This document shows positions 38,701-50,852 of a stretch of DNA of 64,000 nt, one piece after another. The position numbers and the translations under genes were made by a program. Origin of the DNA: Rhyacophila brunnea (lineage: Eukaryota; Arthropoda; Insecta; Trichoptera; Rhyacophilidae); assembly GCA_022495005.1 (NCBI GenBank), contig JAGYXB010000467.1, forward strand, positions 62,001 through 126,000, read 5' to 3'. Every line of letters begins with the position of its first letter. Positions within the stretch are counted from its first letter, which is position 1. The notes beneath the pieces are model-generated. The model searched no databases and was not told the DNA's origin. It was given only the letters and a program-made list of their open reading frames with translations.

Positions 38701-40448
38701 TCTAAGTGAGTTTTCTAGAGAACGAATTTATTTTACATAAAATTTTCAGTGCATTTTTACATATTATAATAAATTACTCTGCAAGCTGACATAAATAGAA
38801 TACATTGTGGGATGTTAGTTGTTAAAAAAACTTCTAACTACGTTTGAGGTTGAAAATTTTCTAAAATAATTACTGATTTGGCTCTCCTGTAAAGTTCTCA
38901 ATGTGGATTTATCGTAGTTTACCTCTCGGTTACAGATATTTTATGAAGGTTTTTTAATATTTGTCCAATATGAAAATGTTATTTTAAAAAATAATGTAAT
39001 AGTATCATAACATATCAACGAATTCAACACAGACATATTCAGAATTATTGAAGCGTAGTAAAGGCACTTAATTCAAAAAAAATCATACATATTTTTTTAC
39101 GTATCTGTGTATTTAACTACCGAATAATATCACCAATTTTACGCTATTTCAGTGAAAATTCTATGTTTTTTTTTCAGTAAATGTTTAATACTTGTTTTTT
39201 TTCAAATATAAAATATTTATTATAATACTATGTCTGGAGACACACAAAAAATCAACACGCTATCATTCGTGTTTTTGGGCTGATTCCAATTTACATGATC
39301 ATTTTTTGCTTACTCGATATGACTCTGTTTTGAAAGGGAGAGATAGGTATACAAAAAAGAAAATGGCATATATTATATATAATGTATTCATGTATATATT
39401 CAAAAGCGGTGCAGATTCGTTGAGAGCTTACGTGTCTGGGATTATATTTTTGGCTTTGCGCAAATAGCAATGTTTAGAAATGCTTGTAAATCAGCAGATA
39501 AAAAATAATGCTCGCCTTCTTTAAGAGTAAGACTACTCTACGCGATTGTGTTTCTTCCAGTTTTTTCTTCGCTAAGATAATATTACAAAACCGCGTAAAG
39601 CCATGCCACAAGTCAACAATCTTAGACCGTGATAAATTTTCTAGTTTCAAATTTAACTACAAGATTAATGATTGTGTAAGTAATGACCTTGACTTATATT
39701 GTATGACTACTTCAGTCTAGCCGATGAGTAGATAAAAAAGAACATCTCTCTCACCATATAACACCGCATATTTTTAATAAAGGCTAAATAATTCTTAATG
39801 GTCTTGAAAAAAATGATTTTTACTCTAACATATTTGAACCCGACTCTTGACAAGTCTTAGAGCCTAATGCAGAATTCGTACTTAAGGTAAAATTGGTAAG
39901 TAACCGAAAACCATCTGGTAACTATAGACTATAGAGTTAAGGAATCCTTAACCATAGACTTCTTCTGTTATGAACACGCCCCCATCTGTATTACCATTTA
40001 TCACTGATAGCTGCTGTCAAAATAAATTCGCGTGTCTATAAAATAGTCCATACACCTAAATTCATTTGATAATTATTGATCTCAATATGGATATTGATAG
40101 TGTTAATTCGTTTGGCATGTACCTACATGCAGAATATGCATGTACACAGTTTTCAGTTTTTACGAACAATGATGTACGCATGGTAGATTTCGCGCAAAAT
40201 GCCGATAATAGACAATCTCGAAAATAGAGAACAGAGATCTTTTGTTTTCGATTGAAACACAATACTTACGATAATATTAAATTGTGAATAATTGTCAACA
40301 GTCCTTAACTCATTCATTACTCATTATTAGGTAGGTAGTATATATTATTATAATGTTATGAGTAGGTACAATTTCATAACATGTCGACAAAAATGCCATT
40401 GAAAAAGATTAGGTGCCTAGGTACGTTGGTAGGTATACGATATTTTAA
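38701..40448. other. No gene recognised
   Basis: AT-rich, with chance ORFs at 39192-39467, 39508-39720 and 40062-40262. Confidence 0.4.
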
Positions 40449-41783
40449 CTCTTTAGTGCCAGACCCAATTATTCACGTTAGTGTCACCCGTGGTCCATAT
40501 GGACACACAATTATTGTAGTACAGTTTACTTTGCCTAATTGTTATTTTAAAATAATAATTTGGTTTATAATCGTTAGTCAGTTGAAATAAGTACACTGCT
40601 TCAATTTTTCGTCATTTGAATGATCTAGCTGACATAATAAAATTAATATCAAGTGTCAAAGTGGCCATTCATTTTATAATCACAAAATGATGGACTTATG
40701 TTAAAGGTAACCGTGGTTTTCTGACTATATTGTTTCAAAGAATAATATTTCTGTCATTGAATGCATTATAAACGTGTTCAGTTTCATGATATGTAATTAC
40801 GAAATGGAATTATTTTTGTTTATGTGGTGTTATTGCATAATGAATTAATGCGTGTCCATATGGACACGCGTGCCACTCAACACTATAAATTTAAATTATG
40901 ATTTGTTATCAGTGTTATCACTATATTTTTTATAAAATATATTATTCTCATTTTGTCATTTTATTTAGTTTCTGGGATATGTCTAAGATTGAAGAGAAAT
41001 GCTGGTAAATAATGCATTGAATGCACTTTATGAAGCTAGTGATGATGATAATGTCGACGAATATATTAATATTATTTATCTCACTACCGACTAGATCCTG
41101 CAGTTTTAACAGATGAGGATGGTGGTGTAACAATCGATAATTTGAATCATAGACAATTAAAAGCAGATGCACAAGTGAAATCTAGGAATGCAAGAATATA
41201 GATAGGCCAATCTGATATTTTATACTGCAACTGGAGATTCTACACGCAATTATTCCTAGCTGCACAAAATAACAATTTTGCGGGAAAAATGTGGAAAACA
41301 AGAACGCTGATGGATCTTGATAGGATGGATATTCAAAACTATGTACATCAAAATCAATGGTTTTAGCAGATATACGATTTAATGGGTTAAATTATTTTAT
41401 TAAAAAAAATAGAAAAAATCGACTCTGTGACTGATTTTTTGAAAGAAAAAGAAACATCTGAAATCAGAACGCAGTGAAGAAAATGCAATATTAGCTTGTG
41501 TGTACTGCGTATTGAAAACTTTCATACTTTATAATAATTCTACTAATAAACCATACAATCCAAAAAAAAATTGATAACAAAAGTGTCACGCGTGTCCATG
41601 TGGACACGGCTATTATCTCAAAACTTAAAAACGATATGAAAATTTTATTTTCACTATTCATTCTCTGTTATATTACAGATACATAAAAAATGTAAATAAA
41701 CAATTTTTAAAACAAATAAAAATTTATGTCACACCATCAACAAAATTGATGTGTCCATATGGATACCTGTGCCACTAATGAGT
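40449..41783 (+). mobile_element. piggyBac-derived element (1335 bp), transposase remnant
   Basis: Left end CTCTTTAGTGCCAG follows TTAA (40445-40448). The right end is the inverted relative (…CACTAATGAG) followed by ttac, a one-base-mutated TTAA, as expected for piggyBac. Inside, from about 40978 a broken frame starts MSKIEE and continues with the piggyBac N-terminal pattern: NALNALYEASDDDNVDE, then a proline/Asp patch, LTDEDGG, and NLNHRQLKADAQ. The catalytic domain is missing: similarity resumes with SDILYCNWRFYTQ at 41202. The palindrome GTGTCCATATGGACAC or a one- to two-base variant occurs four times (40491, 40852, 41592, 41751). Non-autonomous and dead as a gene. Confidence 0.75.
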
Positions 41784-43134
41784 TTACCTATTGCAAATTA
41801 AAACTGTTGAACAACTATTAAATATCCGTGACATTTAATACGACATACTTTTCTTTGCTTTCGTTGATTCTGTACATGTCTTAATTTACCTAGTAAAACC
41901 GATTATCGAATTGAAACGTCAGTGTCAATGAATTATAAATTAACTATTCTTATTCAGATTTAGATACTTATGTAATTTTAAACCAATAGATAGGTAGTTG
42001 AAATATATAAGTACCTAGTTACTTACACACCAACATGGCAATATTAGTTTTAATCATTATAATATATATAAAAACTCTCATCATGGCATATTTGTAATAA
42101 TTATAAACGACATAATCTGACATTTCAACGACAAGTGTCACCGTATCGGGAAAAACACGGCTCAAAAAATAACTTATATCATTCACTAATTGCGGAGACA
42201 TTAAATCATTTTAATTAAATATTAATTGTGTATTTATAGTTATTGAATTTATTTTGTATAGTTTTTATATTTTGTCATCGTTTAACAATTACAAAATAAT
42301 TTACCTAAATTATGAAAAAGAGAATTTTTATATATGGTATTATTTTCAATAGAAAAACAGAATGAAGCTATTGCAGATCTGGTGGACCATAGACAACTCG
42401 ATCATAACTATGAAAGGCTTTATGCATAGTGTTTTGTTGTAAATAAATATTTTAGTTATGACAGACGATTGAGCATCGCGCTCTTAGTGATCGGCCTAAT
42501 TGCAGTTTGGATATGTTGGAATAGGTTTTTTGTTTCGGCCACTAACTTTGATTTAACAAAGTTTGTTTTATACCGATAAAAAAATAATTCTCAATATTAC
42601 ATTTCAATAACACTCTATATTACAAATCTGCATTCAAGTCGTTAATGCAGTTTTTCCCTATAACGCCAACGGGATATGACTAAAAATAAACATAATTAGT
42701 AGTTAAATATTGACTCTCTCTAATGCCGGCGCTACATTGGTGAGCCAAAAGTCTGAGGACAATAAGTATTCGTCCGATTTGTCTATGCTCTGCTACTGAT
42801 CAACGAACGAATAAAAAAGTCGAGCTGTCAAAAGTTGCGATTATCGTAATGTCTTCCGATAATCCTAAAATTTGGTTTTATTTATATGTAGACTTGCATA
42901 AAATAAAATAACAGTGAAAACAGCTCAAATGTTATGTTTTCTTTTATGAATTCCATAAATACAATAAAAAAATAATTGATAAATCTCTCATTTTCTAATG
43001 TGTAAATTAACAAATTAATCAACAACTGAATGATTGCATATTAATGTCAAATCTAATGTACGTAGTGATTGACGGACTAACTAGTTTGCTAGTTAGTGGT
43101 AGCTAGTAATTAGCTGTACTAGTTTTGTCAGATT
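41784..43134. other. No gene recognised
   Basis: AT-rich sequence; the minus ORF 42019-42201 looks like chance. Confidence 0.4.
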
Positions 43135-43149
43135 TTCACACCTTTGATA

Positions 43150-43307
43150 ATTTGGTTTAGACAGGGCTTAATTTAATTTTAAAAACTAACCATCACCATC
43201 TACAATTTTGATTCTTAATTCAATGAAAACGAATAAGTATGACTGACATTGTGCACTGTATATTGTTCACTATTTGTGTTGGATCTCCATAGCCAACTTC
43301 GTCACTG
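43150..43307 (+). repeat. Solo end of the foldback hAT-like family
   Basis: From tttggtttagacagggctt through aaaaactaacc, atgactgacattgtgc and ending gccaacttcgtcactg, it parallels the right end of the element at 45405-45987. No opposite end was found. Confidence 0.6.
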
Positions 43308-43504
43308 CGTGCTATGGAATGATGCATGTTGGACATAATGCAATAGAAATCAATGGATAAGCAGGCATACAAGAGCACATGTAGTGATAGAGCTCGCCAT
43401 GTCAGTTAGCGAGTGGAGAGCTTACTGGTAGACAAAAAATGCAGTCATAAAGTAGTGTTCAAGGGGCACAATAATATACATTAATAATAAAAGTATGTTA
43501 TAGG

Positions 43505-44014
43505 CAATGACATTAATATGGACGAAGCATCTGGAAAAAAAATGACACTCACTTTTTTTGTCGGGTCTGCCGAATGGCATAATCTGTTCTAACGCCATTA
43601 CAATAAAGGTGATATTGCTATAAATTTCCGATGCTTTTTGTCGGGTCTGCCGAATGGCATAATTTTTATGTTAATATCAATATCGCTCGCTCAAATGAAC
43701 ATTGACACTAGAAACACTGTTCTAACGCCATTAAAATACAGGTGATATTGCTATAAATTCCCGATGCTTTTTTTCGGGTCTGCCGAATGGCATAATTTAT
43801 ATGTTAATATCAATATCGCTCGCTCAAATGAACATTGACACTAGAAACACTGTTCTAACGCCATTACAATAAAGGTAATATTGCTATATATTCCCAATGC
43901 GTGATATCGCTAAATGGAAATTGCGAAATTTTGTCACGTGACGTATACCTATACATGTGCGAATTTAATTGCTAGTTACTGTACTGAGTGCGTTGTCCAT
44001 TAATAATGTCATTG
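43505..44014. mobile_element. 510-bp MITE carrying 132-bp tandem repeats, 8-bp TSD
   Basis: Perfect 8-bp target duplication GTTATAGG at 43497-43504 and 44015-44022. Ends CAATGACATTA and TAATGTCATTG form an 11-bp perfect terminal inverted repeat, extended imperfectly by a shared TGGAC. The interior consists largely of three tandem units. No coding frame. The 8-bp duplication and CA…TG ends suggest hAT or a relative. Confidence 0.88.
43553..43898 (+). repeat. Tandem repeat, 132-bp unit, 2.6 copies
   Basis: The block gggtctgccgaatggcataat starts at 43563, 43643 and 43775. Units 2 and 3 are 132 bp and nearly identical. The first unit lacks an internal 52 bp. Each unit also carries atcaatatcgctcgctc and gttctaacgccatta. 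Confidence 0.9.
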
Positions 44015-44854
44015 GTTATAGGCACCCTATTTAGTCCTACACACAAAATATCAGTTTTTAAAAAATGTTAAATATTATATAATTTTGCTCCATTGCACGT
44101 GTACAGAATATACTATTAAATTCTGTATGAGCGGTATGAGCACGTGGCAGCTTTTGCACCAAAGGCTATTGCGGTGTACTGATTTTCGATAAGTAGGGTT
44201 TGGAAGTATAGCCTATATGGGCGTCAATGAAATTCGATTGCCATATGTTATATCGATGTAGGTGCAAAAAATCCATCTGCCTTACTTTCATTTACGTAGA
44301 ATTTGGCAAGACGCGACCAGGTATATAATGAAGGAGTCTACGTGAAACGTAGCCAAAGTCCATACCGGAATGTAATACTTGAGAAGTAAGCAATTACACA
44401 TCTAACAGATAGTTTTATCAAAATACTATCTCCCAGTGGATATTTACTTTTTACTGTGGTTCACCCTTAGAAGTGATATTTTAATAGAAGGGTAAAAATC
44501 ACTCAGATGTGCCCGCTTCCGAAGTAGATATCGGGAAGCGTTCAAGCGATATAAAATTCCTGTCTTTAAAAGGAACGTTAAGTTTTATTCGGAAAAGTCT
44601 TTCATATGATATCGTGGCTATTCACGCTCCGGTGGCTCGCTGATATTACACACATTACGTCCCTTTTCGTCGCCAAATTCCAATACTTTTGAGGGGCATT
44701 ATTCAAAGCAAGAAAAGCGCAAAGCATTACGCGAGTTTTTGAAAAATGGCCCCAGTTTTGTCTCGAACAGATCTGTCAAACTTTTTTTATTTTTATTTCA
44801 GATTTTTTTTGAGTATCTTACCTACTTAACTACATATTAATAATTTATGCCTAC

Positions 44855-45025
44855 GATGACCGAACAATAACAAATGTCGAGTTATAATTTCACTGGTCTC
44901 AAGTGTAAATCCTGGGTCTGACAATCTCGAATGTTGTAATTCAATGTGTGTTTAAACGCATAGTATAGACCAAATCTTTTAATAAAATCTCCACTTTGTA
45001 GAGGCCCATAATATGATCCACTTAG
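44855..45025 (+). repeat. tRNA-derived SINE, plus-strand copy
   Basis: Box A tacgatgaccgaacaata, box B gtgtaaatcctgggtctg, body with caatgtgtgttta, and tail aatctccactttgtagaggc then ccataatatgatcc. All parts of the family are present in order. Confidence 0.7.
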
Positions 45026-45135
45026 AATCAAAAACGCTGATATAATGTAATTTAAATATTTATTTCCACTCGCTCGATTTTAACCCATAAATCCTTTGCA
45101 TTGGTTCAAACAATCATTTAAAAAAATGTTTTTTT

Positions 45136-45200
45136 CTTGATCGAACCTGTGACCTACTTAACGCTCTAGAGACGGCCGGTCTACCAACTAGGATGCCGTG
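45136..45200 (-). repeat. tRNA-like SINE head, second type
   Basis: Minus strand: ggcatcctagttggtagac (box A) and caggttcgatcaag (box B) at tRNA spacing, with a variable middle. Unlike the main SINE family in the box A region. Lacks a full acceptor stem. Confidence 0.6.
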
Positions 45201-45404
45201 GGAAAATACTTATTGAATAATTAAAAATTTTGTGGCAATATTAAGGGAAACCAAACAAGTCTATAATTCTCTTGTTCAGTCTTCAAAATATTCAATAATT
45301 TTACAAGGATTTCTGTAAGTATTACTAAAATCATTTGAAAATAATTAATTATTATTTTTTAATGACAAAACATTGTACATAGGTACCTAGTACATTGTAC
45401 ATAG

Positions 45405-45987
45405 CAGTGGCGAAGGGTGGAGGTAGGCTGTTAAGATCCGCCATAAAAAGAGCACATTAAACTTTGTCAGACATACATATTTGTTTTCATTGAAATAAGA
45501 CTACAATTTACAGATAGTGTTGGTTAGTTTTTAAAATTCAATTAAACCCTGAGAAACCAAGCCATAATAGATAATAGTCAAAAAATACACGTGTATCTAT
45601 AAAATATCTAAAATTATGCAATTAAATTATACATAACTTTGAATATTTTATAAATAGAATAATATTTTTTATTTATTATAGTTTGGTTTAGGCAGGGCTT
45701 AATGAAATAAAAAAATGAACCAACAATATGTGTAATATGTATTTTTAATCCAACGAAAACAAATAACTATGAATGAAAAAGTGTGCACAATTTTGTCGTA
45801 TTGCCCAAATTAGACCAAAACTATTATGGTTTCGTTTAGGCAGGGTTTAATTGATTTTTAAAAACTTACTAACACCATCTGTAAATTGTAGTCTTAGTTC
45901 AATAAAAACAAATATATATGACTAAAAAAGTTTAGTGTGCACTATTTATAGCGAATCTTAACAGCCTACCTCCACCCTTCGCCACTG
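45405..45987. mobile_element. 583-bp foldback hAT-like element, ~165-bp inverted ends
   Basis: Perfect 8-bp target duplication GTACATAG at 45397-45404 and 45988-45995. Ends start CAGTGGCGAAGGGTGGAGGT; the first ~37 bp of each end are almost identical, and similarity of the inverted arms continues to about 165 bp. A third copy of the subterminal unit (tttggtttaggcagggctt…) lies between them at about 45680-45800. Non-coding. hAT superfamily is inferred from CAGTG ends and the 8-bp duplication. Confidence 0.9.
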
Positions 45988-45999
45988 GTACATAGGTAA

Positions 46000-47035
46000 C
46001 ATAGTATCTGTAATATCTTATTTAAAAATATATTGTATTTATTCTTTTATTAGATATGAATAATGTCACTTAGGTATTATGAAAGAGTTGTCTGGCGATA
46101 ATACTAATACTAATAATAGATGTCAAAACGTAAGGTCACTATCACAGCTCGGTTTGATAATTAACCCGTTCGTTAGTTATACCTAAGTAAAAATAAACAC
46201 CCATTATAATATTATAATAATATTTTACTAAATAATAATTTTATTATTTATTGGAATTGGTACAATTAAACAAATAAATAATTATAGAAAATTATGTACT
46301 GCCATTATTATGTAGATACCTATGTCAAATAACATTGACTGATTTAAAACATCTCACTGAAAGCGTAGACCCTTGCTCAAGTATTTGTCGGCCGAGTTGC
46401 GTTCCCTTCCAAATGACAAATTCGTTGAATTCGAAATTATACGCGCTTTCATTTCAACTCCACAAATTTATTTATTTCACAGACATGCAAATATCAATAC
46501 AAAATAAAATAACCACATCATTCACTTTTACCGGTTCTGTCACGCTATATTATGTGCGCGTAAAATTTCCGGATTTTTTTATATTCCAAAAATATTCGAG
46601 CATTTTCTTTTTTCTCTTGTCGTATATCAGATCGACCAATATCATAGATTATACTTTTATAAAATTATTATATTAGTCGTTTTATGATTATTTTAACTTT
46701 TTTACAAATTTCTTTTGGCCTTGGTCATTTAATCGTTTCCTTACTTTATTAGGTGTTTTCGATATTTTTTAAATTCTAAAGTCAAGGTAAAGAAGGTCAA
46801 AGATCTGAGAGAGCAGTTATATAAATATAATTCTGAATGAAACTTTTTCTAATATTTTTCCACTTCTCTCGGTATTGTAAATTGCACTTACACTGTTTGG
46901 GTAAATTATAGTCCTAATACGATCCCTAACTCATCCAATATTCCCTACCTAGGTATCATAATTATTGTCCCCATCTAGGCACTATAATACCTAACATTTT
47001 TATAAATAAATATCAATTATTCACTGTTAAACGAT
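46000..47035. other. No gene recognised
   Basis: AT-rich; the 113-codon plus ORF at 46335-46676 has an aromatic-rich composition typical of chance translation. Confidence 0.4.
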
Positions 47036-48060
47036 GTTAGCATAAACACCGTTACCTGTGAAACGTCAAGACGTCATTATCTGTACTGGTTTTTAACGTC
47101 AATCGCTCTCATTCATCAGTTAGTTATCTTTCGCCACTCTTTGCCCCTACATCTGCCACGATTAGTGCGAACGTCGCGTCTATCATAAATTGAATACCAT
47201 TTTAATCACAAACAAGTACAGTGTAACCGTGAGAGTGATAAACGGAACTGTGATAATCCTAGTTGTGTGAGTGCATGAACACGTAACCAGCTCCATCGTG
47301 CCAGACATCTCAACATCAAAAGGCAGTACCTGGATTGAATCTCTGTGTAACCGCCCAGCATCCAGAATTCACCCCAATTACAGCCCATTGAAAAGCGCCA
47401 CTATACACAGTTACTACATCGTTGATCCAATTACCTCTTGATCTACCGTTCAGTCGTTTTCTGTACTTGACTTTTGATAGTCCTCGTTTATGGGGCACCT
47501 GGGCTTGGAGCTCTTATCCCCTTCATCTGTAACAGTATTTTGTCTGTAATAGAGGTTATTTGAATATACTTTTGTGAGTTTGCACCAAGTGTAATAGTGT
47601 GTGATTCTATTTTAAGCCGGCTCTTGATGAGTACCGGGTGAGGTCGTTTCCTCTTAGGGTTGATTGTTTGAGAGTTTTCCCTCGTTCTCAAGCCGCCCTC
47701 GCGACCAGCACTAGCGTGCACGCATTGCCGCATCTATCTTCTTGGTCCCCCGAAAGTACCCCACTTCTTTCATCTGGATCATTTTGTTATTCTCCATGAG
47801 GTTTGGGGGGAGTGGGAGGCAAAGTTCAGAATGAGGGCGTTCACAAGTCCATCCAGCTACAAGCAAATGTTTCCAGAACGAATAGAGAACAAAACAAACT
47901 TTTTCTCTTAGAGGGGACTTTATGACCTGTTTGGTCATCAAAATATGAACCGCGGTGGGGTGAAAAACTCCGAAAGTGGGGTGTGCATACTCTCGGCCAA
48001 AAACCCTTACCGCTGTGATTTTCATCAGAAAGAGAAGTGGGATTAGTAGTCATTGGTTTT
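47036..48060. other. GC-richer 1-kb block with overlapping minus ORFs, unexplained
   Basis: Base composition is clearly more balanced than its neighbours, and five ORFs of 60-104 codons overlap on the minus strand (47206-48053) in different frames. One contains NGRSRGNWINDVV, faintly like the GR-RWIDDV patch of LINE reverse transcriptase tails. Nothing else is recognisable. It may be a decayed retroelement, perhaps including untranslated or LTR sequence. Confidence 0.3.
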
Positions 48061-48551
48061 AGTTAGTAGTCGTTTTCTGTATTGTTTTATTTTTTGTTTT
48101 GTTACGTAAAAAACTGGTCAATTTATACCTAACTGTTATAGTATATTATATAATATATAAGTGAGGTTCCTTTAACATATATAAAGCGTACATACATGAG
48201 GCTCTGTCTCAAGTATGGATAAGTAACTTAGCTAATAGAATAATAGAAAGACGAAAATCTTTGAGAGGAAAGTAGTAATAAGAATTTTTGAGGTTGTTAT
48301 TTAATGTAAGGTGGACTAATACGCATGCCCTCAACCAAATGAATACCTGTATGGAAAAACTGAAATGACTACACTATGAGCTATTTAAGGATGCTAGGCC
48401 AAAGTAACTGGATACTCTAAGTACTAGATCATTAAAGATTGAGAAAGTTTTTGAGGAAGGTCAAGACCTTGATGATAAGGATGGATGCTACAGGTGCTAA
48501 CATTGGCTTTAATAATATATTAGTGGGTTTTTTGTTGATTTTAGACATTAA

Positions 48552-49004
48552 GGGTAATTCTACACGAGCAGATAAAACACCGCGCCATCAAAAAAACCAT
48601 TAGTTTATAATGATCATTTCTATACAAACGTTTTACTGGTAACAAAAAGAGGTGTTCAGATAGCGGGCGGCGGTCGGAACGCTTCAGGAGGCGATAGCGA
48701 ACAGTTATTGTAACTGCGTGTTATACTAGCCGCGTTTAGACGGTAGTGTAGTGTAGTCTAATACTACGTCTTACGTGAGCGTCGTCAGCGAAGCGATGAG
48801 TGGCGCGCGCAACTCCAACGTATAACCTATAAACCTACAGCCAAAAAAAGACTGTTTACAAACATTTTCACACACCGTTATACGTTTGAATTGCGCGTGC
48901 CGCTCAACGCTTCGCCGAATTCGCCCACGTAACACGCCCCGTAAAAAATTGAAACAGGTAGCTGACAACATAAATGAAGTTTTACCTGCTCGTGTAGAAT
49001 GGTC
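48552..49004. mobile_element. 453-bp TTAA-flanked MITE
   Basis: TTAA at 48548-48551 and 49005-49008 flanks inverted ends: GGGTAATTCTACACGAGC on the left, and the reverse complement of the right end reads GACCATTCTACACGAGC, continuing to aaaac. The interior is GC-richer and itself contains inverted patches. The minus ORF 48771-48971 is not a gene. TTAA duplications suggest piggyBac-type mobilisation, though the ends do not resemble the 40-kb element. Confidence 0.75.
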
Positions 49005-49008
49005 TTAA

Positions 49009-49977
49009 ATTGTGAAAAATACGCGACTAATTAAGCTTTTGTACATACTGTGAAAGCAACACCCTTACCTGCTTTGTGAAAAACGACCACTATATACCTA
49101 CGGTGCCACTTATGTTGGAAGTTCTCACTAAGTTTGTTTAAGAATAATTATTAACATCGCAATTCATCTGTTTACTTTTTTTAATAAAAACTTTCATTCG
49201 TTTATTAAGAAGTGTCAAAAAACTTCAAAGAGTATTGAGACGAAAAAACAAAATATATTGCTTTACTAACAAAAAGCAATTTGATGTCGATTCCAACTGA
49301 AAAATACCGATATTATTTGTCAATAGAATGATATATCGCGGTTTCAAATACAATTACGTTTTGATCCAATATTGTTTAAGTTTTATTTGTTTTGTCAATA
49401 TTTGAAAAAAACTATTGTAATGGAATCATTACCGAGTATTATGGAGAACGAAATAATATATTATTATCAAATTTCAGTTCGGCGAAATTTCTTATATTTC
49501 CTCCAGATGATGAATGACTTTAATATCATGTGAATATAAGAAATGAAGTCTAAAAATAACAATGCTTTTTGAAATGTGTGCTTAAAATAGTTTATTGCTA
49601 ACTTTTCAGAATATTCTGAAATATTAATCGGGTCACGACAAGTGAGCGGTGATTAAAAATCACGAAACACTGACTCGCAATGACCATACGTCCTTACTTT
49701 TCTCGTTCAACTGATAATATTATGGAAATACTACTAATATTCAAACTACAATAATTGAAGACTCGTAGACGATAGTATGACACGATTAAAATATTATCTA
49801 AGTTTCAATCTTCCTATCGAATCGTGAACGAAATCTGAACGAAGATTGTATTGACTCAGATTTCGTTTTTTAATGACAGTCGTATCATCTTATTTATTAT
49901 TTTTACTGACAATAATAATATGAAACAACTCCTCTCTCTCTTCTCCGATCATGTCCGATCCTAATAGGATCATATGG
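49009..49977. other. No gene recognised
   Basis: AT-rich, no frames above chance. Confidence 0.4.
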
Positions 49978-50182
49978 GCCTCCACAGAGTAGAAGTTTGT
50001 ATAAACAGATTTTGTTTTTTACGAGAAATGGATGTCAGCCACTTGCTCTGCCTATTAGGTCCATACCCTGACTCACACACAAATTGAAAAACAATATGTG
50101 TACTTGCCAGACCCAGGATTCAAATCTGGGACCCACAGCGTAATAGTCCAACACTTAAGCCGCGCGGCCAACGTGAGTGAAA
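49978..50182 (-). repeat. tRNA-derived SINE, full-length reference copy
   Basis: On the minus strand: box A tggccgcgcggcttaagt, box B agatttgaatcctgggtctg, a body with caatttgtgtgtgagtcagg and gtatggacctaatagg, then atccatttctcgtaaaaaac, and a tail with a cctcca…tggagg-type hairpin and the palindrome gatcctattaggatc. The head resembles a tRNA-Leu/Ser D arm. About 205 bp. Upstream DNA extends the similarity to the inverted copy at 50853. Confidence 0.8.
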
Positions 50183-50546
50183 CAGGGTGGGTGGTGGTGG
50201 GAAACAACACAATATGCATAGTCCCAAAAAAAACTTTGCCCGGGATCCTGAATAAACCTCAACTAGGGAGTGAGTTTTTATTTTTTGTTGTCTAAAAAAT
50301 CAAATTAAGAAAAAAACCTTCGATTTCCAATACAAAGTTATTAACATACCTACCTAAATGATTTCAAAAAATAGGCAACTCCACTCTGAACCTGTGGATA
50401 CGGGCTTAAATCCCGTGTCCATTTATTCTTTCAATGTTCCAGATAGATAAATCATTACCTATTAACTACCAACCCATTTTTTTCACTACTAGGGAAAATG
50501 GAAATTAACTTCATCTTTTTTCTCTGTCTATTCCTAAGAAAATCAT

Positions 50547-50735
50547 ATGGGCCTCCACGAAGTAAAGGTTTTATTAACAGATTTTTGTTTTACGAGAAAT
50601 GGATGTTAGTCACATGGTCAACCAACTAGTTCCATACTTTAGGTCCAAACACACATTGAAAAATATTTTTTTTGCCAAACTCGAGATCCACGACATTATG
50701 GGCTGACACGTTAATTGCTCGGCCATCGTGGGTGC
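50547..50735 (-). repeat. tRNA-derived SINE
   Basis: Begins, on the minus strand, gatggccgagcaattaacg, followed by a shortened box B area, the body with caatgtgtgtttgg, and the tail ending aacctttacttcgtggagg. The box B region has lost about ten bases. Confidence 0.75.
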
Positions 50736-50852
50736 TTTTATCACGTAGTCTATAAAACAAAGACAATAATATTGAATTCGACATCAATCACATCCATGTC
50801 ATTAGTAAGGATTTTCTTGCTGAAAAATAATAATATAATATTAAGTAGGTAC

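Noticed and set aside
41202..41640. Independent second element separate from the piggyBac remnant
   Set aside because: It sits between the piggyBac N-terminal remnant and the matching right terminus, and shares the palindromes, so it is part of the same element.
43553..43898. CRISPR-like array
   Set aside because: The repeats are 132-bp tandem units without unique spacers, inside a eukaryotic MITE.
46335..46676. 113-codon ORF as a membrane protein gene
   Set aside because: Phe/Ile/Tyr-rich composition equals what AT-rich non-coding DNA yields; no start context, splice or family support.
47206..48053. Host gene on the minus strand
   Set aside because: The ORFs are in different frames, overlap each other and lack splice logic or any recognised domain.
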